Positions 14,772 through 23,407 of a DNA stretch of 64,000 nt are shown piece by piece. The stretch comes from Cypionkella aquatica (GTDB lineage Bacteria; Pseudomonadota; Alphaproteobacteria; Rhodobacterales; Rhodobacteraceae): positions 62,001-126,000 of the forward strand of contig NZ_BSPP01000004.1 of the NCBI RefSeq assembly GCF_030161095.1, in the 5' to 3' direction. A program made the position numbers and the translations under genes. Under the pieces are notes generated by a model that had not been told where the DNA came from, did no database searches, and saw only the letters and a list, made by a program, of their open reading frames with translations. How positions within the stretch are numbered: position 1 is the first letter of the stretch; the number at the start of each line of letters is the position of its first letter.

Positions 14772-17567
14772 TCAATGCGCCGCAGCCCAAGTCGCCCCCA
14801 CGCCCGCCTCGACCGTCAAAGGCACCTTCAGATGCACGCCGGGATGTGAGGCCCCCTCCATCACATCCTTCGCAACCTTGATCAGTGCCTCGGACGCGCC
14901 TTCTTCCACCTCGAACAAGAGTTCATCATGCACCTGCAACAGCATGGTCGCAGGCAGCGCTTCAATCGCCGCGGGCATCCTGATCATCGCGCGCCTGATC
15001 ACATCCGCCGCAGTGCCCTGAATTGGCGCGTTGATCGCCGCTCGTTTGGCAAACCCTGCCCCCGGCCCCTTGGCATTGATCTCGGGCGTGTGGATTTTCC
15101 GACCAAACAGAGTTTGCACAAAACCGTTCTTCTGCGCAAAAGCCACGGTATCCGACATATATTCCTTGATGCCCGGAAACCGCTCAAAATAACGATCAAT
15201 AAAGCCCTGCGCCTCGGCCCGCGGAATCCGCAGGTTCCGCGCCAGACCAAAGCCGGAAATCCCATAGATCACGCCGAAATTGATCGCCTTCGCGCGGCGG
15301 CGAATGTCAGAAGTCATCTCAGACAAAGGCACGTTGAACATCTCTGACGCCGTCAGTGCGTGAATATCAATGCCGTCCTTGAACGCCTGCTGCAGCGAGG
15401 CAATATCCGCCACATGCGCCAGAATCCGCAGCTCGATCTGGCTATAGTCCAGCGACACCAGCACCTTGCCCTTTGGCGCCACAAACGCCTCGCGGATACG
15501 CCGCCCCTCCTCGGACCGGATCGGGATGTTCTGCAAATTCGGATCGGTCGAGGCCAAGCGCCCCGTCACCGCCCCGGTGATCGAATACGACGTATGCACC
15601 CGCCCCGTCTCAGGATTGATATGATCCTGCAACGCATCCGTATAGGTCGATTTCAGCTTGGCCAACTGCCGCCAATCCAGCACCAACCCCGGCAGTTTAT
15701 GCTCGGTCGCCAGATCCTCCAGAATATCCGCCCCGGTCGCATAGGCGCCAGTCTTGCCTTTTTCACCCCCCGGCAAGCCCAGCTTATCAAACAAAATTTC
15801 GCCCAACTGCTTGGGGCTGCCTACATTGAACGGCTGCCCCGCCGCCTCTTGGATCTCGGCCTCCAGCCCCAACATCTTTTGCGCAAACGCCCCCGACATC
15901 CGCGCCAGCGTTTGCCGATCCACCTGCACCCCGGCCATCTCCATCCGGGCCAACACGGGCACCAAAGGCCGCTCCAACGTCTCATACACCGTCGTCACGC
16001 GGGCGCGGTGCAGTTGCGGCTTGAACATCGCCCACAAGCGCAAAGTCACATCGGCATCCTCGGCCGCGTATTTCACCGCATCGTCGATCCCAACACGATC
16101 AAACGTGACCTGAGCTTTCCCCGACCCCAGCAAGCTTTTGATCGGAATACAGGTGTGCCCCAAATACTTCTCGGACAACGCATCCATGCCATGCCCGTTC
16201 AGGCCCGCCTGCATCGCGGAACTCATCAACATGGTGTCGTCAAACGGGCCAACCTCGACGCCGTAGCGTTTGAAAATCTTCCAGTCGTATTTCATGTTCT
16301 GGCCGATTTTCAGCACCGAAGCATCCTCCAGCACCGGCTTCAAGGCTGCCAACACCTGATCAAGCCCCAACTGCCCCGCCACCAATTCAGCACCGCCAAA
16401 CAGATCGCCACCGCCCTGCTTATGCCCCAGCGGGATATAGGCAGCGCGCCCGGCGTCGACGCAAAGCGAAATCCCCACCAGTTCCGCCTGCACCTCGTCA
16501 AGTGAGGTCGTCTCGGTATCCACCGCAACATGACCCACCTCGACAATCCGCGCGATCCAAGCGTCAAGCGCGGCCATCGTGTCGATCTTCTCGTAACCTG
16601 CCACATCGAACGGCACCTGCACCGCCTCGGCCAGCTCATCTGCTTCGACCAGTTTGGCGGTATCGGCCACAGGGGCGGCCACTTTCAACCGTTCCGAAAC
16701 CCGCTTGGTCAGCGTGGTGAATTCCATCTCTTGCAAGAAGCCCATCACCACCTCGGCCTCAACGGGCTTGACCTCCAATTCATCCAAACCAATGTCCAGC
16801 GGCATATCGCCGTCCAACTGCACCAAGCGCTTGGAAATGCGGATCAGGTCGGCGTTGTCGACCAATGCCTCGCGCCGCTTGGGTTGCTTGATCTCGCCCG
16901 CGCGCTCCAGCAGGGTTTCCAGATCGCCATATTCCTGAATTAGCAAAGCCGCCGTCTTGATGCCGATCCCCGGCGCGCCCGGCACGTTATCGACCGAATC
17001 CCCGGCCAAAGCCTGCACATCAACCACCCGGTTGGGGGCCACGCCAAACTTTTCAAACACCTCTTCCAGACCCAACCGCTTGTTCTTCATCGGGTCCAGC
17101 ATATCGACGCCGTCGCCGATCAACTGCATCAGGTCTTTGTCTGATGATATGATCGTCACCGTGCCGCCGGCTTCCCGCGCGCGCCGCGCAAAGGTGGCGA
17201 TGATATCGTCGGCCTCATAGCCGTCTTGTTCAATACAGGCGACGTTGAACGCTTTGGTGGCCTTGCGGGTATATACAAACTGAGGCCGCAAATCCTCGGG
17301 CAACTCGGGCCGGTTCGCCTTATATTTATCATAAATCTCATTGCGGAAGGTGATCGACCCCGCATCGAAAATCACCGCCAGATGCGTCGGCGCGGTTTCC
17401 TTGCGGGTTGAGGTCAGCTCGCTCCACAAAAGGTTGCAAAACCCCGCAACCGCCCCCACCGGCATGCCATCGGATTTGCGCGTCAGCGGTGGCAAGGCGT
17501 GATAGGCCCGGAAAATAAACGCCGAGCCGTCGATCAGATGCAGGTGATTGCCCTTGCCGAATGTCAT
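14772..17567 (-). CDS. polA: DNA polymerase I
   Basis: The 931-residue, three-domain polymerase fills gaps and removes RNA primers. Residues about 1-290 are the 5'-3' nuclease (HLIDGSAFIFRAYHALP, AVIFDA, DGYEADDIIATFA, QALAGDSVDNVPGAPGIG). About 330-510 is a 3'-5' exonuclease domain with VAVDTETTSLDEVQAELVG, so the DxE motif is intact. About 540-931 is the family A polymerase, with SLDYSQIELRILAHVA (motif A), RRRAKAINFGVIYGISGFGLA (motif B) and LLQVHDELLFEV (motif C). The length matches alphaproteobacterial PolA. It is transcribed alone, upstream of the MmcQ and YdeI genes. Confidence 0.98.
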   Translation of the reverse strand: MTFGKGNHLHLIDGSAFIFRAYHALPPLTRKSDGMPVGAVAGFCNLLWSELTSTRKETAPTHLAVIFDAGSITFRNEIYDKYKANRPELPEDLRPQFVYTRKATKAFNVACIEQDGYEADDIIATFARRAREAGGTVTIISSDKDLMQLIGDGVDMLDPMKNKRLGLEEVFEKFGVAPNRVVDVQALAGDSVDNVPGAPGIGIKTAALLIQEYGDLETLLERAGEIKQPKRREALVDNADLIRISKRLVQLDGDMPLDIGLDELEVKPVEAEVVMGFLQEMEFTTLTKRVSERLKVAAPVADTAKLVEADELAEAVQVPFDVAGYEKIDTMAALDAWIARIVEVGHVAVDTETTSLDEVQAELVGISLCVDAGRAAYIPLGHKQGGGDLFGGAELVAGQLGLDQVLAALKPVLEDASVLKIGQNMKYDWKIFKRYGVEVGPFDDTMLMSSAMQAGLNGHGMDALSEKYLGHTCIPIKSLLGSGKAQVTFDRVGIDDAVKYAAEDADVTLRLWAMFKPQLHRARVTTVYETLERPLVPVLARMEMAGVQVDRQTLARMSGAFAQKMLGLEAEIQEAAGQPFNVGSPKQLGEILFDKLGLPGGEKGKTGAYATGADILEDLATEHKLPGLVLDWRQLAKLKSTYTDALQDHINPETGRVHTSYSITGAVTGRLASTDPNLQNIPIRSEEGRRIREAFVAPKGKVLVSLDYSQIELRILAHVADIASLQQAFKDGIDIHALTASEMFNVPLSEMTSDIRRRAKAINFGVIYGISGFGLARNLRIPRAEAQGFIDRYFERFPGIKEYMSDTVAFAQKNGFVQTLFGRKIHTPEINAKGPGAGFAKRAAINAPIQGTAADVIRRAMIRMPAAIEALPATMLLQVHDELLFEVEEGASEALIKVAKDVMEGASHPGVHLKVPLTVEAGVGATWAAAH

Positions 17568-17667
17568 GATCCGCCACGCCCCTTCGCTATTTCAGAGGCA
17601 AGTATTGCCACGAAGCCGCCCCGCGTTCCAGCCTTGATGCCACGCGCAGGATCGCAACCTGCGCCCC

Positions 17668-17733
17668 GCCGCCCCGGACTTGATCCGGGGCCTCTTTGCT
17701 GACCATGAGGCCCCGGATCAAGTCCGGGGCGGC
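17668..17733. repeat. Perfect 27-base inverted repeat between polA and the DUF2459 gene
   Basis: Arms 17668-17694 and 17707-17733 are exact reverse complements around a 12-base loop. The core GGACTTGATCCGGGGCCT is shared with the imperfect copy at 13725-13790. It lies between the stop of the DUF2459 gene and the start of polA, both on the minus strand, and could act as a terminator or a mobile palindromic unit. Confidence 0.85.
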
Positions 17734-17763
17734 TTGGCGCTATTGGCAGGTGTCACCGCGCGA

Positions 17764-18438
17764 TCACTGGCCATACCAGCGCAAAGACAGCTCCACCGCT
17801 TGCGGCGTCGGCGTCCAGATGCCAAATGGCACGCCCGCGCTGCGCAACGTCTCACCCAGCCAGGCATTGCAGGGATGAAGGATGCTGAAATCGCCCTTGG
17901 CTTCAAAAAACGCATCGTGATCGTTGAAATGTGCCCCCAGCGGCAGCGGCGCGCCGGTCTGATCGCGGCGGAAATTTGCATCCAAGCTGTTCAGCAAGGC
18001 CTGATATTGCGCATCCGATAGCGTGAAATAGCTGATGCCATCCAAGCCCGAGACATCGCCCGCCACATCCAGATGCAGCACCGCGCTGTCGCCGCTGATC
18101 GCCGTCCACACCGCCCCCGGCTTCATATCGCCGTAGCTGCCAGCCGAGGTGTAAAACGCCTCTGACCCCCAACCCACCAGCAACCATTCCGCCTGCGGCG
18201 CATCCATCGGCACGCCTGCGTTGCTGGCAAAACCATAGCGCGCGCGCAGTTCCGGCGACATTGGCAACAGAAAATCATAGTGGATCGGCGCACGCGCCAG
18301 CCCAATCAGCACATCCGTGCCTGCGGGCAAATCCGCATGTTTGCCGGGGATCAGTGCGCCCGCAAACCCCGCCGCAAAGTAAAGCAATGGCAGGCAAATC
18401 AGCGCCGTCGCGGCCCGGATCAAAAACCGCGCGCGCAA
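17764..18438 (-). CDS. DUF2459 (TIGR02117) family membrane-anchored protein
   Basis: The 224-residue protein has an N-terminal hydrophobic segment (FLIRAATALICLPLLYFAAGFAGALI, residues 4-29) and then an extracytoplasmic domain with WLLVGWGSEAFYTSAGSYGDMKPGAVWTAISGDSAVLH. It ends with FSILHPCNAWLGETLRSAGVPFGIWTPTPQ. This matches the conserved family described as TIGR02117/DUF2459, whose cysteine and histidine pattern hints at a cysteine-peptidase-like fold; no function is established. It starts 3 bases after the CHCC zinc-finger gene, so they share a transcript. Confidence 0.82.
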   Translation of the reverse strand: MRARFLIRAATALICLPLLYFAAGFAGALIPGKHADLPAGTDVLIGLARAPIHYDFLLPMSPELRARYGFASNAGVPMDAPQAEWLLVGWGSEAFYTSAGSYGDMKPGAVWTAISGDSAVLHLDVAGDVSGLDGISYFTLSDAQYQALLNSLDANFRRDQTGAPLPLGAHFNDHDAFFEAKGDFSILHPCNAWLGETLRSAGVPFGIWTPTPQAVELSLRWYGQ

Positions 18439-18441
18439 AGC

Positions 18442-18627
18442 CTAGTGATCGTCATGCGCATGGGCGCGGTCGATCTCAAACCGTTTGTCGCAATAGCCAC
18501 ATTCGACAAACCCGCTGTCTTCCGGGATGGTCAGCCAGACGCGCGGATGCCCCAAAGCGCCCTCACCGCCATCGCAGGCGATTTTCCAATGGGTGACAAT
18601 CTGGGTTTCCGGGGCTTTGATCGACAT
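18442..18627 (-). CDS. CHCC zinc-finger protein (NDUFS6-like)
   Basis: The 61-residue protein starts [52 protein letters not shown], with C, H, C and C positions at about 18, 27, 46 and 49. This is the zf-CHCC domain found in the mitochondrial complex I subunit NDUFS6 and its short alphaproteobacterial homologues. It probably binds one zinc and may have a role in complex I assembly (inference from the family). The ATG at 18627 follows AAGGACACATCC, and an in-frame start ten codons upstream lacks a site. It is co-transcribed with DUF2459. Confidence 0.9.
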   Translation of the reverse strand: MSIKAPETQIVTHWKIACDGGEGALGHPRVWLTIPEDSGFVECGYCDKRFEIDRAHAHDDH

Positions 18628-18966
18628 GGATGTGTCCTTGGCTAGGGTCGCCCGCATTGTAACCGCAATGGCCCCACGGGCAAGGGGCGCGCAACTTGAA
18701 ACTGTGGAACGCTCCGCGGGGGATATTTAAGCCAGTATGAAACGCAAGGCGTTTACATTGGTAAAAAATGCTTTTGCAGAAGGCTTCCGCCGCGGCTCAA
18801 GCGAAAAGTGTTAAATCTTCGTTAAATCGACCATGTCATCTATCTGTTTTCACAAGATAAAATTTGGTCCCGCGTTGGGACCGCTCACGAAAACTATCTC
18901 GGCATCTCTCCGCCAAGTGATCGCAAAGGGGATGCAGGCCCCGCTGTGCTGCATTATATGAGGCCT
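18628..18966. promoter_or_regulatory. 339-base gap with divergent leaders, a CtrA-like box and a hairpin
   Basis: No convincing gene is seen. The gap holds a GGGGGATATTTAAGCC motif of the dispersed intergenic family (about 18718), a TTAA-N7-TTAA box (18811-18825) and a 6-base hairpin, GGTCCC-GCGTT-GGGACC (18866-18882). A 25-codon frame at 18737-18814 has no ribosome-binding site. Promoters for lolA (+) and the CHCC gene (-) must lie here, but their hexamers are not clear. Confidence 0.45.
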
Positions 18967-19569
18967 ATGAAACCAATTCGCGCCCTGATAGCCCCGCTCG
19001 CCCTGATCCTGCTTGCAGCCCCCGCCTGGGCCGACAAAATCGGCTTGAAAGAGCTTTCGGGCTATCTGAACGGTCTGACCACGGCAGAAACCGAATTCAC
19101 CCAAGTCAACGCCGATGGCTCGATCGCCACGGGCAAGCTGATCATCAAGCGCCCCGGCCGGATCCGGTTTGAATACGCCCCACCCGACAAATCGCTGGTG
19201 CTGGCTTCCAGCGGCAACGTCGCGATTTTCGACGCCAAATCAAATCAGGCGCCCGAGCAATACCCGCTGAAGCGCACGCCGCTGAACCTGATCCTCGCCG
19301 CGAATGTCGATCTTGGCCGCGCCAAAACCGTGGTCGGCCATACCGAGGTGAAGAACGCCACTCAGGTTGTTGCCCAAGATCCAGCACATCCCGAATACGG
19401 CCAGATCGCGCTGATGTTCACCGCCAACCCGACCACCCTGCGGCAGTGGGTGATCACCGATGATCTGGGTCAGCAAACGACAGTGATCTTGGGCAATCTG
19501 AAAACCGGCAGCAATTACAGCGCCAGCCTGTTCAACATCACCGACGAAATCGAACGCCGCGGCCGCTAG
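18967..19569 (+). CDS. lolA: Outer-membrane lipoprotein carrier protein LolA
   Basis: The 200-residue periplasmic protein carries lipoproteins from LolCDE to the outer membrane. A signal peptide is evident (MKPIRALIAPLALILLAAPAWADK, cleavage after AWA). The mature part has LNGLTTAETEFTQVNADGSIATGKLIIKRPGRIRFEYAPPDKSLVLASSGNVAIFD, the conserved LolA segment. The start is uncertain: ATG at 18967 gives the best signal peptide, while 18958 (ATG) and 18946 (GTG) are in frame and none has an ideal ribosome-binding site. It is alone on this strand and overlaps the lipoprotein gene end by 4 bases. Confidence 0.93.
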   Translation: MKPIRALIAPLALILLAAPAWADKIGLKELSGYLNGLTTAETEFTQVNADGSIATGKLIIKRPGRIRFEYAPPDKSLVLASSGNVAIFDAKSNQAPEQYPLKRTPLNLILAANVDLGRAKTVVGHTEVKNATQVVAQDPAHPEYGQIALMFTANPTTLRQWVITDDLGQQTTVILGNLKTGSNYSASLFNITDEIERRGR

Positions 19570-20147
19570 CGCCGACAATAGCTCAGCTGTTCGGCATACA
19601 TCTGCGACCGCCGCCCAATCGCGGCGGCGACATCCACCAGCCACGGCTTTTCAAGATAGGATTGGTTGGCATAGCCGGTCCGCCCTTCATGGTAGGCCAG
19701 ATACTGCGACTCGGCGTCGTTCATCGAGATGCCCAGCCGCTGGTTGCTCTGGCTCATGTACCAGCCCATGAAGTCGGTGGCATCGCCGATCCGGTCGCGC
19801 TTGGCCCCAAAGCGGCGCTGTTCTTGCTGATATTCATCCCAAGTGCCATCCAGCGCCTGACTGTAGCCATAGGCCGAAGATTGCCGCCCCATCGGGATCA
19901 CGCCCAAGGCAAATTGATGCGGTGTGCGCGCATTGCCGATGAATTTGCTTTCCTGATAAATCGCGGCCATCTGGACATGCACAGGCACGCCCCACTTGCG
20001 TTCGGTGGCTTTCATCGCCTTGAAGTAGGTCGGCCGCTGGCGCAAAATCTCGCAAGCGTCGTCCATATTTTTCGGCGCCGAACCGCTTCCACCCCCGCAA
20101 GACGCAAGGGCCAACAGCAATATCGACGCACGGAGAAGTCTGCTCAT
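19566..20147 (-). CDS. Lipoprotein with lysozyme-like transglycosylase (SLT) domain
   Basis: The 193-residue protein starts with a lipoprotein signal (MSRLLRASILLLALASCGGG, lipobox LASC with the lipid-bearing cysteine at residue 17). The following domain begins KWGVPVHVQMAAIYQESKFIGNA (about residues 51-73), where QES carries the candidate catalytic glutamate of soluble lytic transglycosylases. SSAYGYSQALDGTWDEYQ and YLAYHEGRTGY fit the same fold. It probably acts on peptidoglycan from a membrane anchor. Its 3' end overlaps lolA by 4 bases; the genes converge. Confidence 0.88.
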   Translation of the reverse strand: MSRLLRASILLLALASCGGGSGSAPKNMDDACEILRQRPTYFKAMKATERKWGVPVHVQMAAIYQESKFIGNARTPHQFALGVIPMGRQSSAYGYSQALDGTWDEYQQEQRRFGAKRDRIGDATDFMGWYMSQSNQRLGISMNDAESQYLAYHEGRTGYANQSYLEKPWLVDVAAAIGRRSQMYAEQLSYCRR

Positions 20148-20390
20148 TTGCCCCTCACGTTTTTATTTTGTGGCAATAATACGAGAAAAATCCTGCCGAT
20201 GAAATGGGCATCTCTTCGATTTGACATGACAATCCCGTGCAAAGCCCCCGGATCGGCGGATTTCAGGTGCGCCAAACTCCGCCACGACTAGGCCACTGCC
20301 CAACACAGACTGTTTCCCCCACAGCGCGCCTGTGGAATAGACACTGCCCATGCAAGCGATTATCAAGGCTGCATGGAGAGCAAACAGACC

Positions 20391-20717
20391 ATGCTAAAGA
20401 CCGCAGCCAAATACCACATCGGGCAGGTGCTGCGTCATCGCAAGCACCCGTTTCGCGGCGTGGTTTTTGACGTAGATGCGATGTTTTCCAACACCGAGGA
20501 ATGGTATTACGCCATCCCCGAAGACGCCCGCCCCTCGCGCAATCAGCCGTTCTATCACCTGCTGGCCGAGAACGACCAAAGCTACTATGTCGCCTATGTC
20601 TCTGAGCAAAATCTTGTGCCGGATGAAACCGGTGAGCCCGTCAGCCACCCCGATCTGCCCGATCTGTTTGGCGATTTTGAGAATGGCCGCTACCCGCTGC
20701 AATTCCAACTGAACTGA
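20391..20717 (+). CDS. hspQ: Heat shock protein HspQ
   Basis: The 108-residue protein begins MLKTAAKYHIGQVLRHRKHPFRGVVFDVDAMFSNTEEWYY and ends NGRYPLQFQLN, the HspQ/YccV family that binds hemimethylated DNA in E. coli and modulates Lon protease. The ATG at 20391 has GGAGAG ten bases upstream; an ATG six codons earlier overlaps that site. No sigma-32-type promoter could be read with confidence. Mono-cistronic. Confidence 0.93.
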   Translation: MLKTAAKYHIGQVLRHRKHPFRGVVFDVDAMFSNTEEWYYAIPEDARPSRNQPFYHLLAENDQSYYVAYVSEQNLVPDETGEPVSHPDLPDLFGDFENGRYPLQFQLN

Positions 20718-20808
20718 TCCAATTCTCTGCAAATATTTGACGCCGCTTACCAAACGGTAACGAGTTGTCCTTACCCTGATAAAAGTTAGTCAGGAAAGGG
20801 CCGGGCAG

Positions 20809-21144
20809 ATGGAGCTTGTGGCAGAACAACGTGGCGAAATGATCGTGGTCACCGCCTTCGGCGACCGCATCGACGCGGCGGGGGCAATTCATTTCAAAGA
20901 CCGCATGCGCGAATTGACGCAAGCCCCGTCTTTACGGGTGGTGTTGGATATGTCGCGGGTGGCATTTCTGGACAGCAGCGGCTTGGGCGCTGTGGTGGCG
21001 GTGATGAAAGCCTTGGGGCCGGATCGTAAGCTGGAACTGTCTGGGCTGACCGCCACTGTGCAAAAAGTGTTTCGCCTGACCCGGATGGACAGCATTTTTA
21101 CCATCCACGACCAACTTCCCGATGGGTTGCGGCAGGTGGGGTAG
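20809..21144 (+). CDS. STAS-domain anti-sigma factor antagonist (RsbV/SpoIIAA type)
   Basis: The 111-residue protein carries RVVLDMSRVAFLDSSGLGAVVAVMKALG (about residues 42-69). The DSSGLG loop contains the serine that is phosphorylated by the cognate kinase in partner-switching systems. AGGAAAGGG precedes the start. The next gene, 4 bases on, is a matching kinase/anti-sigma protein, so the pair probably forms a partner-switch module that controls a sigma factor or effector encoded elsewhere. Confidence 0.92.
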   Translation: MELVAEQRGEMIVVTAFGDRIDAAGAIHFKDRMRELTQAPSLRVVLDMSRVAFLDSSGLGAVVAVMKALGPDRKLELSGLTATVQKVFRLTRMDSIFTIHDQLPDGLRQVG

Positions 21145-21148
21145 CCCG

Positions 21149-21601
21149 ATGAACGCCAAGGCGCGCGACCTCAGTTCCACTATTCGGCTGACAATTCCGG
21201 GCCGTCAAACGGCGGTGCGCGATGGCTTGCGTGACTTGCTCGACACGCTTTTGCTGCAAAGCTTGCCAGAAGATGGCCGCGGCACCGCCGAAATTGTGCT
21301 GGCAGAGGCGCTGAACAATATCGTTGAACACGCCTATGCTCACCACGACGGTGAAATCGAAATCACCCTGCAGCTGCGGCAGAACGAATTGCTGTGCCGG
21401 ATATCGGACACCGGGCTGCCAATGCCCGACGGCAAGCTGCCCAGCGGCGTGCTGGCACCATTGGGGGCTTTTGAAGATCTGCCAGAAGGCGGCTTTGGCT
21501 GGCACTTGATTCGCAGCCTGACAAAAGACCTGACTTACAGCCGCGACAACGGTCGCAATTTGTTAAGCTTTCGGCTGGACACACAACAATCGCCCGCTTG
21601 A
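21149..21601 (+). CDS. Anti-sigma regulatory factor, RsbW-like serine kinase
   Basis: The 150-residue GHKL ATPase-type protein has EIVLAEALNNIVEHAYAHHDGEIEITL (N box with E-x3-N-N-x2-E-H-A, about residues 45-71), ISDTGLPMPD (G1 box) and LPEGGFGWHLIRSLTKDLTYSRDNGRNLLSF (G2 region and terminal strand). In this family the protein phosphorylates its STAS partner and sequesters a sigma factor. The start at 21149 lies 4 bases after the STAS stop with GGTGGGG before it. No sigma factor gene is adjacent. Confidence 0.9.
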   Translation: MNAKARDLSSTIRLTIPGRQTAVRDGLRDLLDTLLLQSLPEDGRGTAEIVLAEALNNIVEHAYAHHDGEIEITLQLRQNELLCRISDTGLPMPDGKLPSGVLAPLGAFEDLPEGGFGWHLIRSLTKDLTYSRDNGRNLLSFRLDTQQSPA

Positions 21602-21834
21602 AGCGGAATTGTTTCAAATTCGTCAGAACTGCCGCCTGATCGCCAAATTTTCCCCCTAAAACCACCCTCAACACTGCTGATATTAGGAGGATAGCTGCAT
21701 AAAGCTTCCCTCGGCGCTGCGGATAAAGCCCCCACCCAGTTCGTGGCGCCGAGGTTCAACTTGCTGCTGGAATTCCCCCCTCTTGGAAATCCCCCCGCAA
21801 CTCCCTAGGCTCCGGCCAACAGGAGGATATTCGC
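21602..21834. other. Leader region of the ggt run, no gene seen
   Basis: No coding frame is supported. AGGAGGATA occurs twice, at about 21685 and just before the ggt ATG (about 21821). The second copy serves as the ribosome-binding site, and the first has no start codon at a suitable distance. Confidence 0.4.
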
Positions 21835-23406
21835 ATGCGCAACTTTCAGGCCCCCGGCCGCTCAGCGATCTATGCCAGCAACGGCATCTGCGCCACATCT
21901 CACCCTTTGGCCGCCAAGGTCGCGATTGAGACGCTCGAGGCAGGCGGCAATGCCGTAGATGCCGCCATCGCCGGTGCGGTTCTGCTGGGGATCTGCGAGC
22001 CGCAAATGACCGGGATCGGCGGTGATTGCTTTGTGTTGATCAAGCCTGCGGGTGAAGAGCGTGTCATCGCCCTGAACGGCTCGGGTCGCGCACCAAAGGC
22101 CTATTCGGCTGATGCGCTGCGCGCGCGTGGCCTGTCCAGTGTGCCGGTGCGCGGCGTGGATCCGGTGACGGTGCCGGGGGCGATTGACGCATTTTGCCGC
22201 TTGTCGGCCGATTGGGGCAAACTGGGCCTTGACCGCGTGCTGGCTCCGGCAATTCGCTACGCCGATGAAGGCGTGCCCGTGGCCCCGCGCGTGGCCTTTG
22301 ACTGGGCCGAGGATGGCCCCGATCTGCAAGGAGATGCGCGCAAATTCTACCTGCTTGACGGCGCTATCCCCAAGGTCGGCCAAGTTTTCCGCGCCCCCGG
22401 CCAAGCCGAAGTGCTGCGTCGTGTGGCCCGCGAAGGCCGCGCAGGTTTTTATGAGGGCGAAGTTGCCGAAGACATGGTCACGTCGCTGCAAGCCATGGGT
22501 GGCAGCCACACGCTCGAAGATTTTGCTGCAACTGCATGCACTTACACCGATCCGATTGCGGGCGACTACAAAGGCACCGAATTGGTCGAGCATCCGCCAA
22601 ATGGTCAGGGTGCGACCGCAATTTTGATGCTGAATATCCTGAAGCATTTCGATCTGGCCGCGATGGACCCTTTCGGCACCCAGCGCGCGCATATCGAGGC
22701 AGAGGCCGCAAAACTGGCCTATGACGCCCGCAACCGCTTCATTGCCGAAGCGACGCCGCGGCTGGATCACATGCTTTCGCCTGAAACCGCTGCCAAATTG
22801 GCGGCGCTCATTGACCCCAACCGCGCGATGGCCGCAGCCGAACCTTTGTCGGAATCCGTGCATAAAGACACAATCTACATCACCGTGGTTGATAAGGATC
22901 GCATGGCGGTGTCGTTGATTTACTCGATTTTCTGGGGCTTCGGGGCCGGGATTGCCTCGCAGAAATTTGGCATCAACTTCCAGAACCGGGGTGCTGGCTT
23001 CAGCCTGAAATCCGGCCACCCCAACGAGGCAGGCGGTGGCAAACGGCCGATGCACACGATCATTCCGGGGATGTTGCGTAAAAATGGAAAGGTTATCATG
23101 CCCTTCGGCGTAATGGGTGGCGCGTATCAGCCCTGCGGACATGCGCGTTTTGTCACCAACATGGTCGATTTCGGGCTGGATGCGCAAACCGCGATCGACG
23201 CGCCACGTTGCTTCTCCGGTGAAGATGGCATGCGCGTGGAAAGCGGCTACACCGAGAAGGTGCGCGCCGAACTGGCGCAGATGGGTCACGCGGTGTCGCT
23301 CTCGCCCGAGCCGATCGGCGGCGCACAAAGCATTTTGATTGACGACACCGGCATCCTGATCGGCGCGTCGGATCCGCGCAAAGATGGCTGCGCTTTGGGG
23401 TATTGA
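21835..23406 (+). CDS. ggt: Gamma-glutamyltransferase family protein
   Basis: The 523-residue Ntn-hydrolase begins ATSHPLAAKVAIETLEAGGNAVDAAIAGAVLLGICEPQMTGIGGDCF, the conserved N-terminal block. The self-cleavage site is probably at the threonine of HKDTIYITVVDKDRMAVSLIYS (about residue 345). It resembles the shorter YwrD-like branch rather than classical secreted GGT, since no signal peptide is present. It would remove gamma-glutamyl groups from glutathione or related amides. The strong GGAGGATATTCGC site precedes the ATG. It heads a run of closely spaced genes dealing with sulfur amino acids. Confidence 0.92.
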   Translation: MRNFQAPGRSAIYASNGICATSHPLAAKVAIETLEAGGNAVDAAIAGAVLLGICEPQMTGIGGDCFVLIKPAGEERVIALNGSGRAPKAYSADALRARGLSSVPVRGVDPVTVPGAIDAFCRLSADWGKLGLDRVLAPAIRYADEGVPVAPRVAFDWAEDGPDLQGDARKFYLLDGAIPKVGQVFRAPGQAEVLRRVAREGRAGFYEGEVAEDMVTSLQAMGGSHTLEDFAATACTYTDPIAGDYKGTELVEHPPNGQGATAILMLNILKHFDLAAMDPFGTQRAHIEAEAAKLAYDARNRFIAEATPRLDHMLSPETAAKLAALIDPNRAMAAAEPLSESVHKDTIYITVVDKDRMAVSLIYSIFWGFGAGIASQKFGINFQNRGAGFSLKSGHPNEAGGGKRPMHTIIPGMLRKNGKVIMPFGVMGGAYQPCGHARFVTNMVDFGLDAQTAIDAPRCFSGEDGMRVESGYTEKVRAELAQMGHAVSLSPEPIGGAQSILIDDTGILIGASDPRKDGCALGY

Positions 23407-23407
23407 A

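Noticed and set aside
18737-18814. A 25-codon frame starting MKRKAFTLVKNAF
   Set aside because: There is no ribosome-binding site, it ends inside the TTAA box, and no similarity is recognised.
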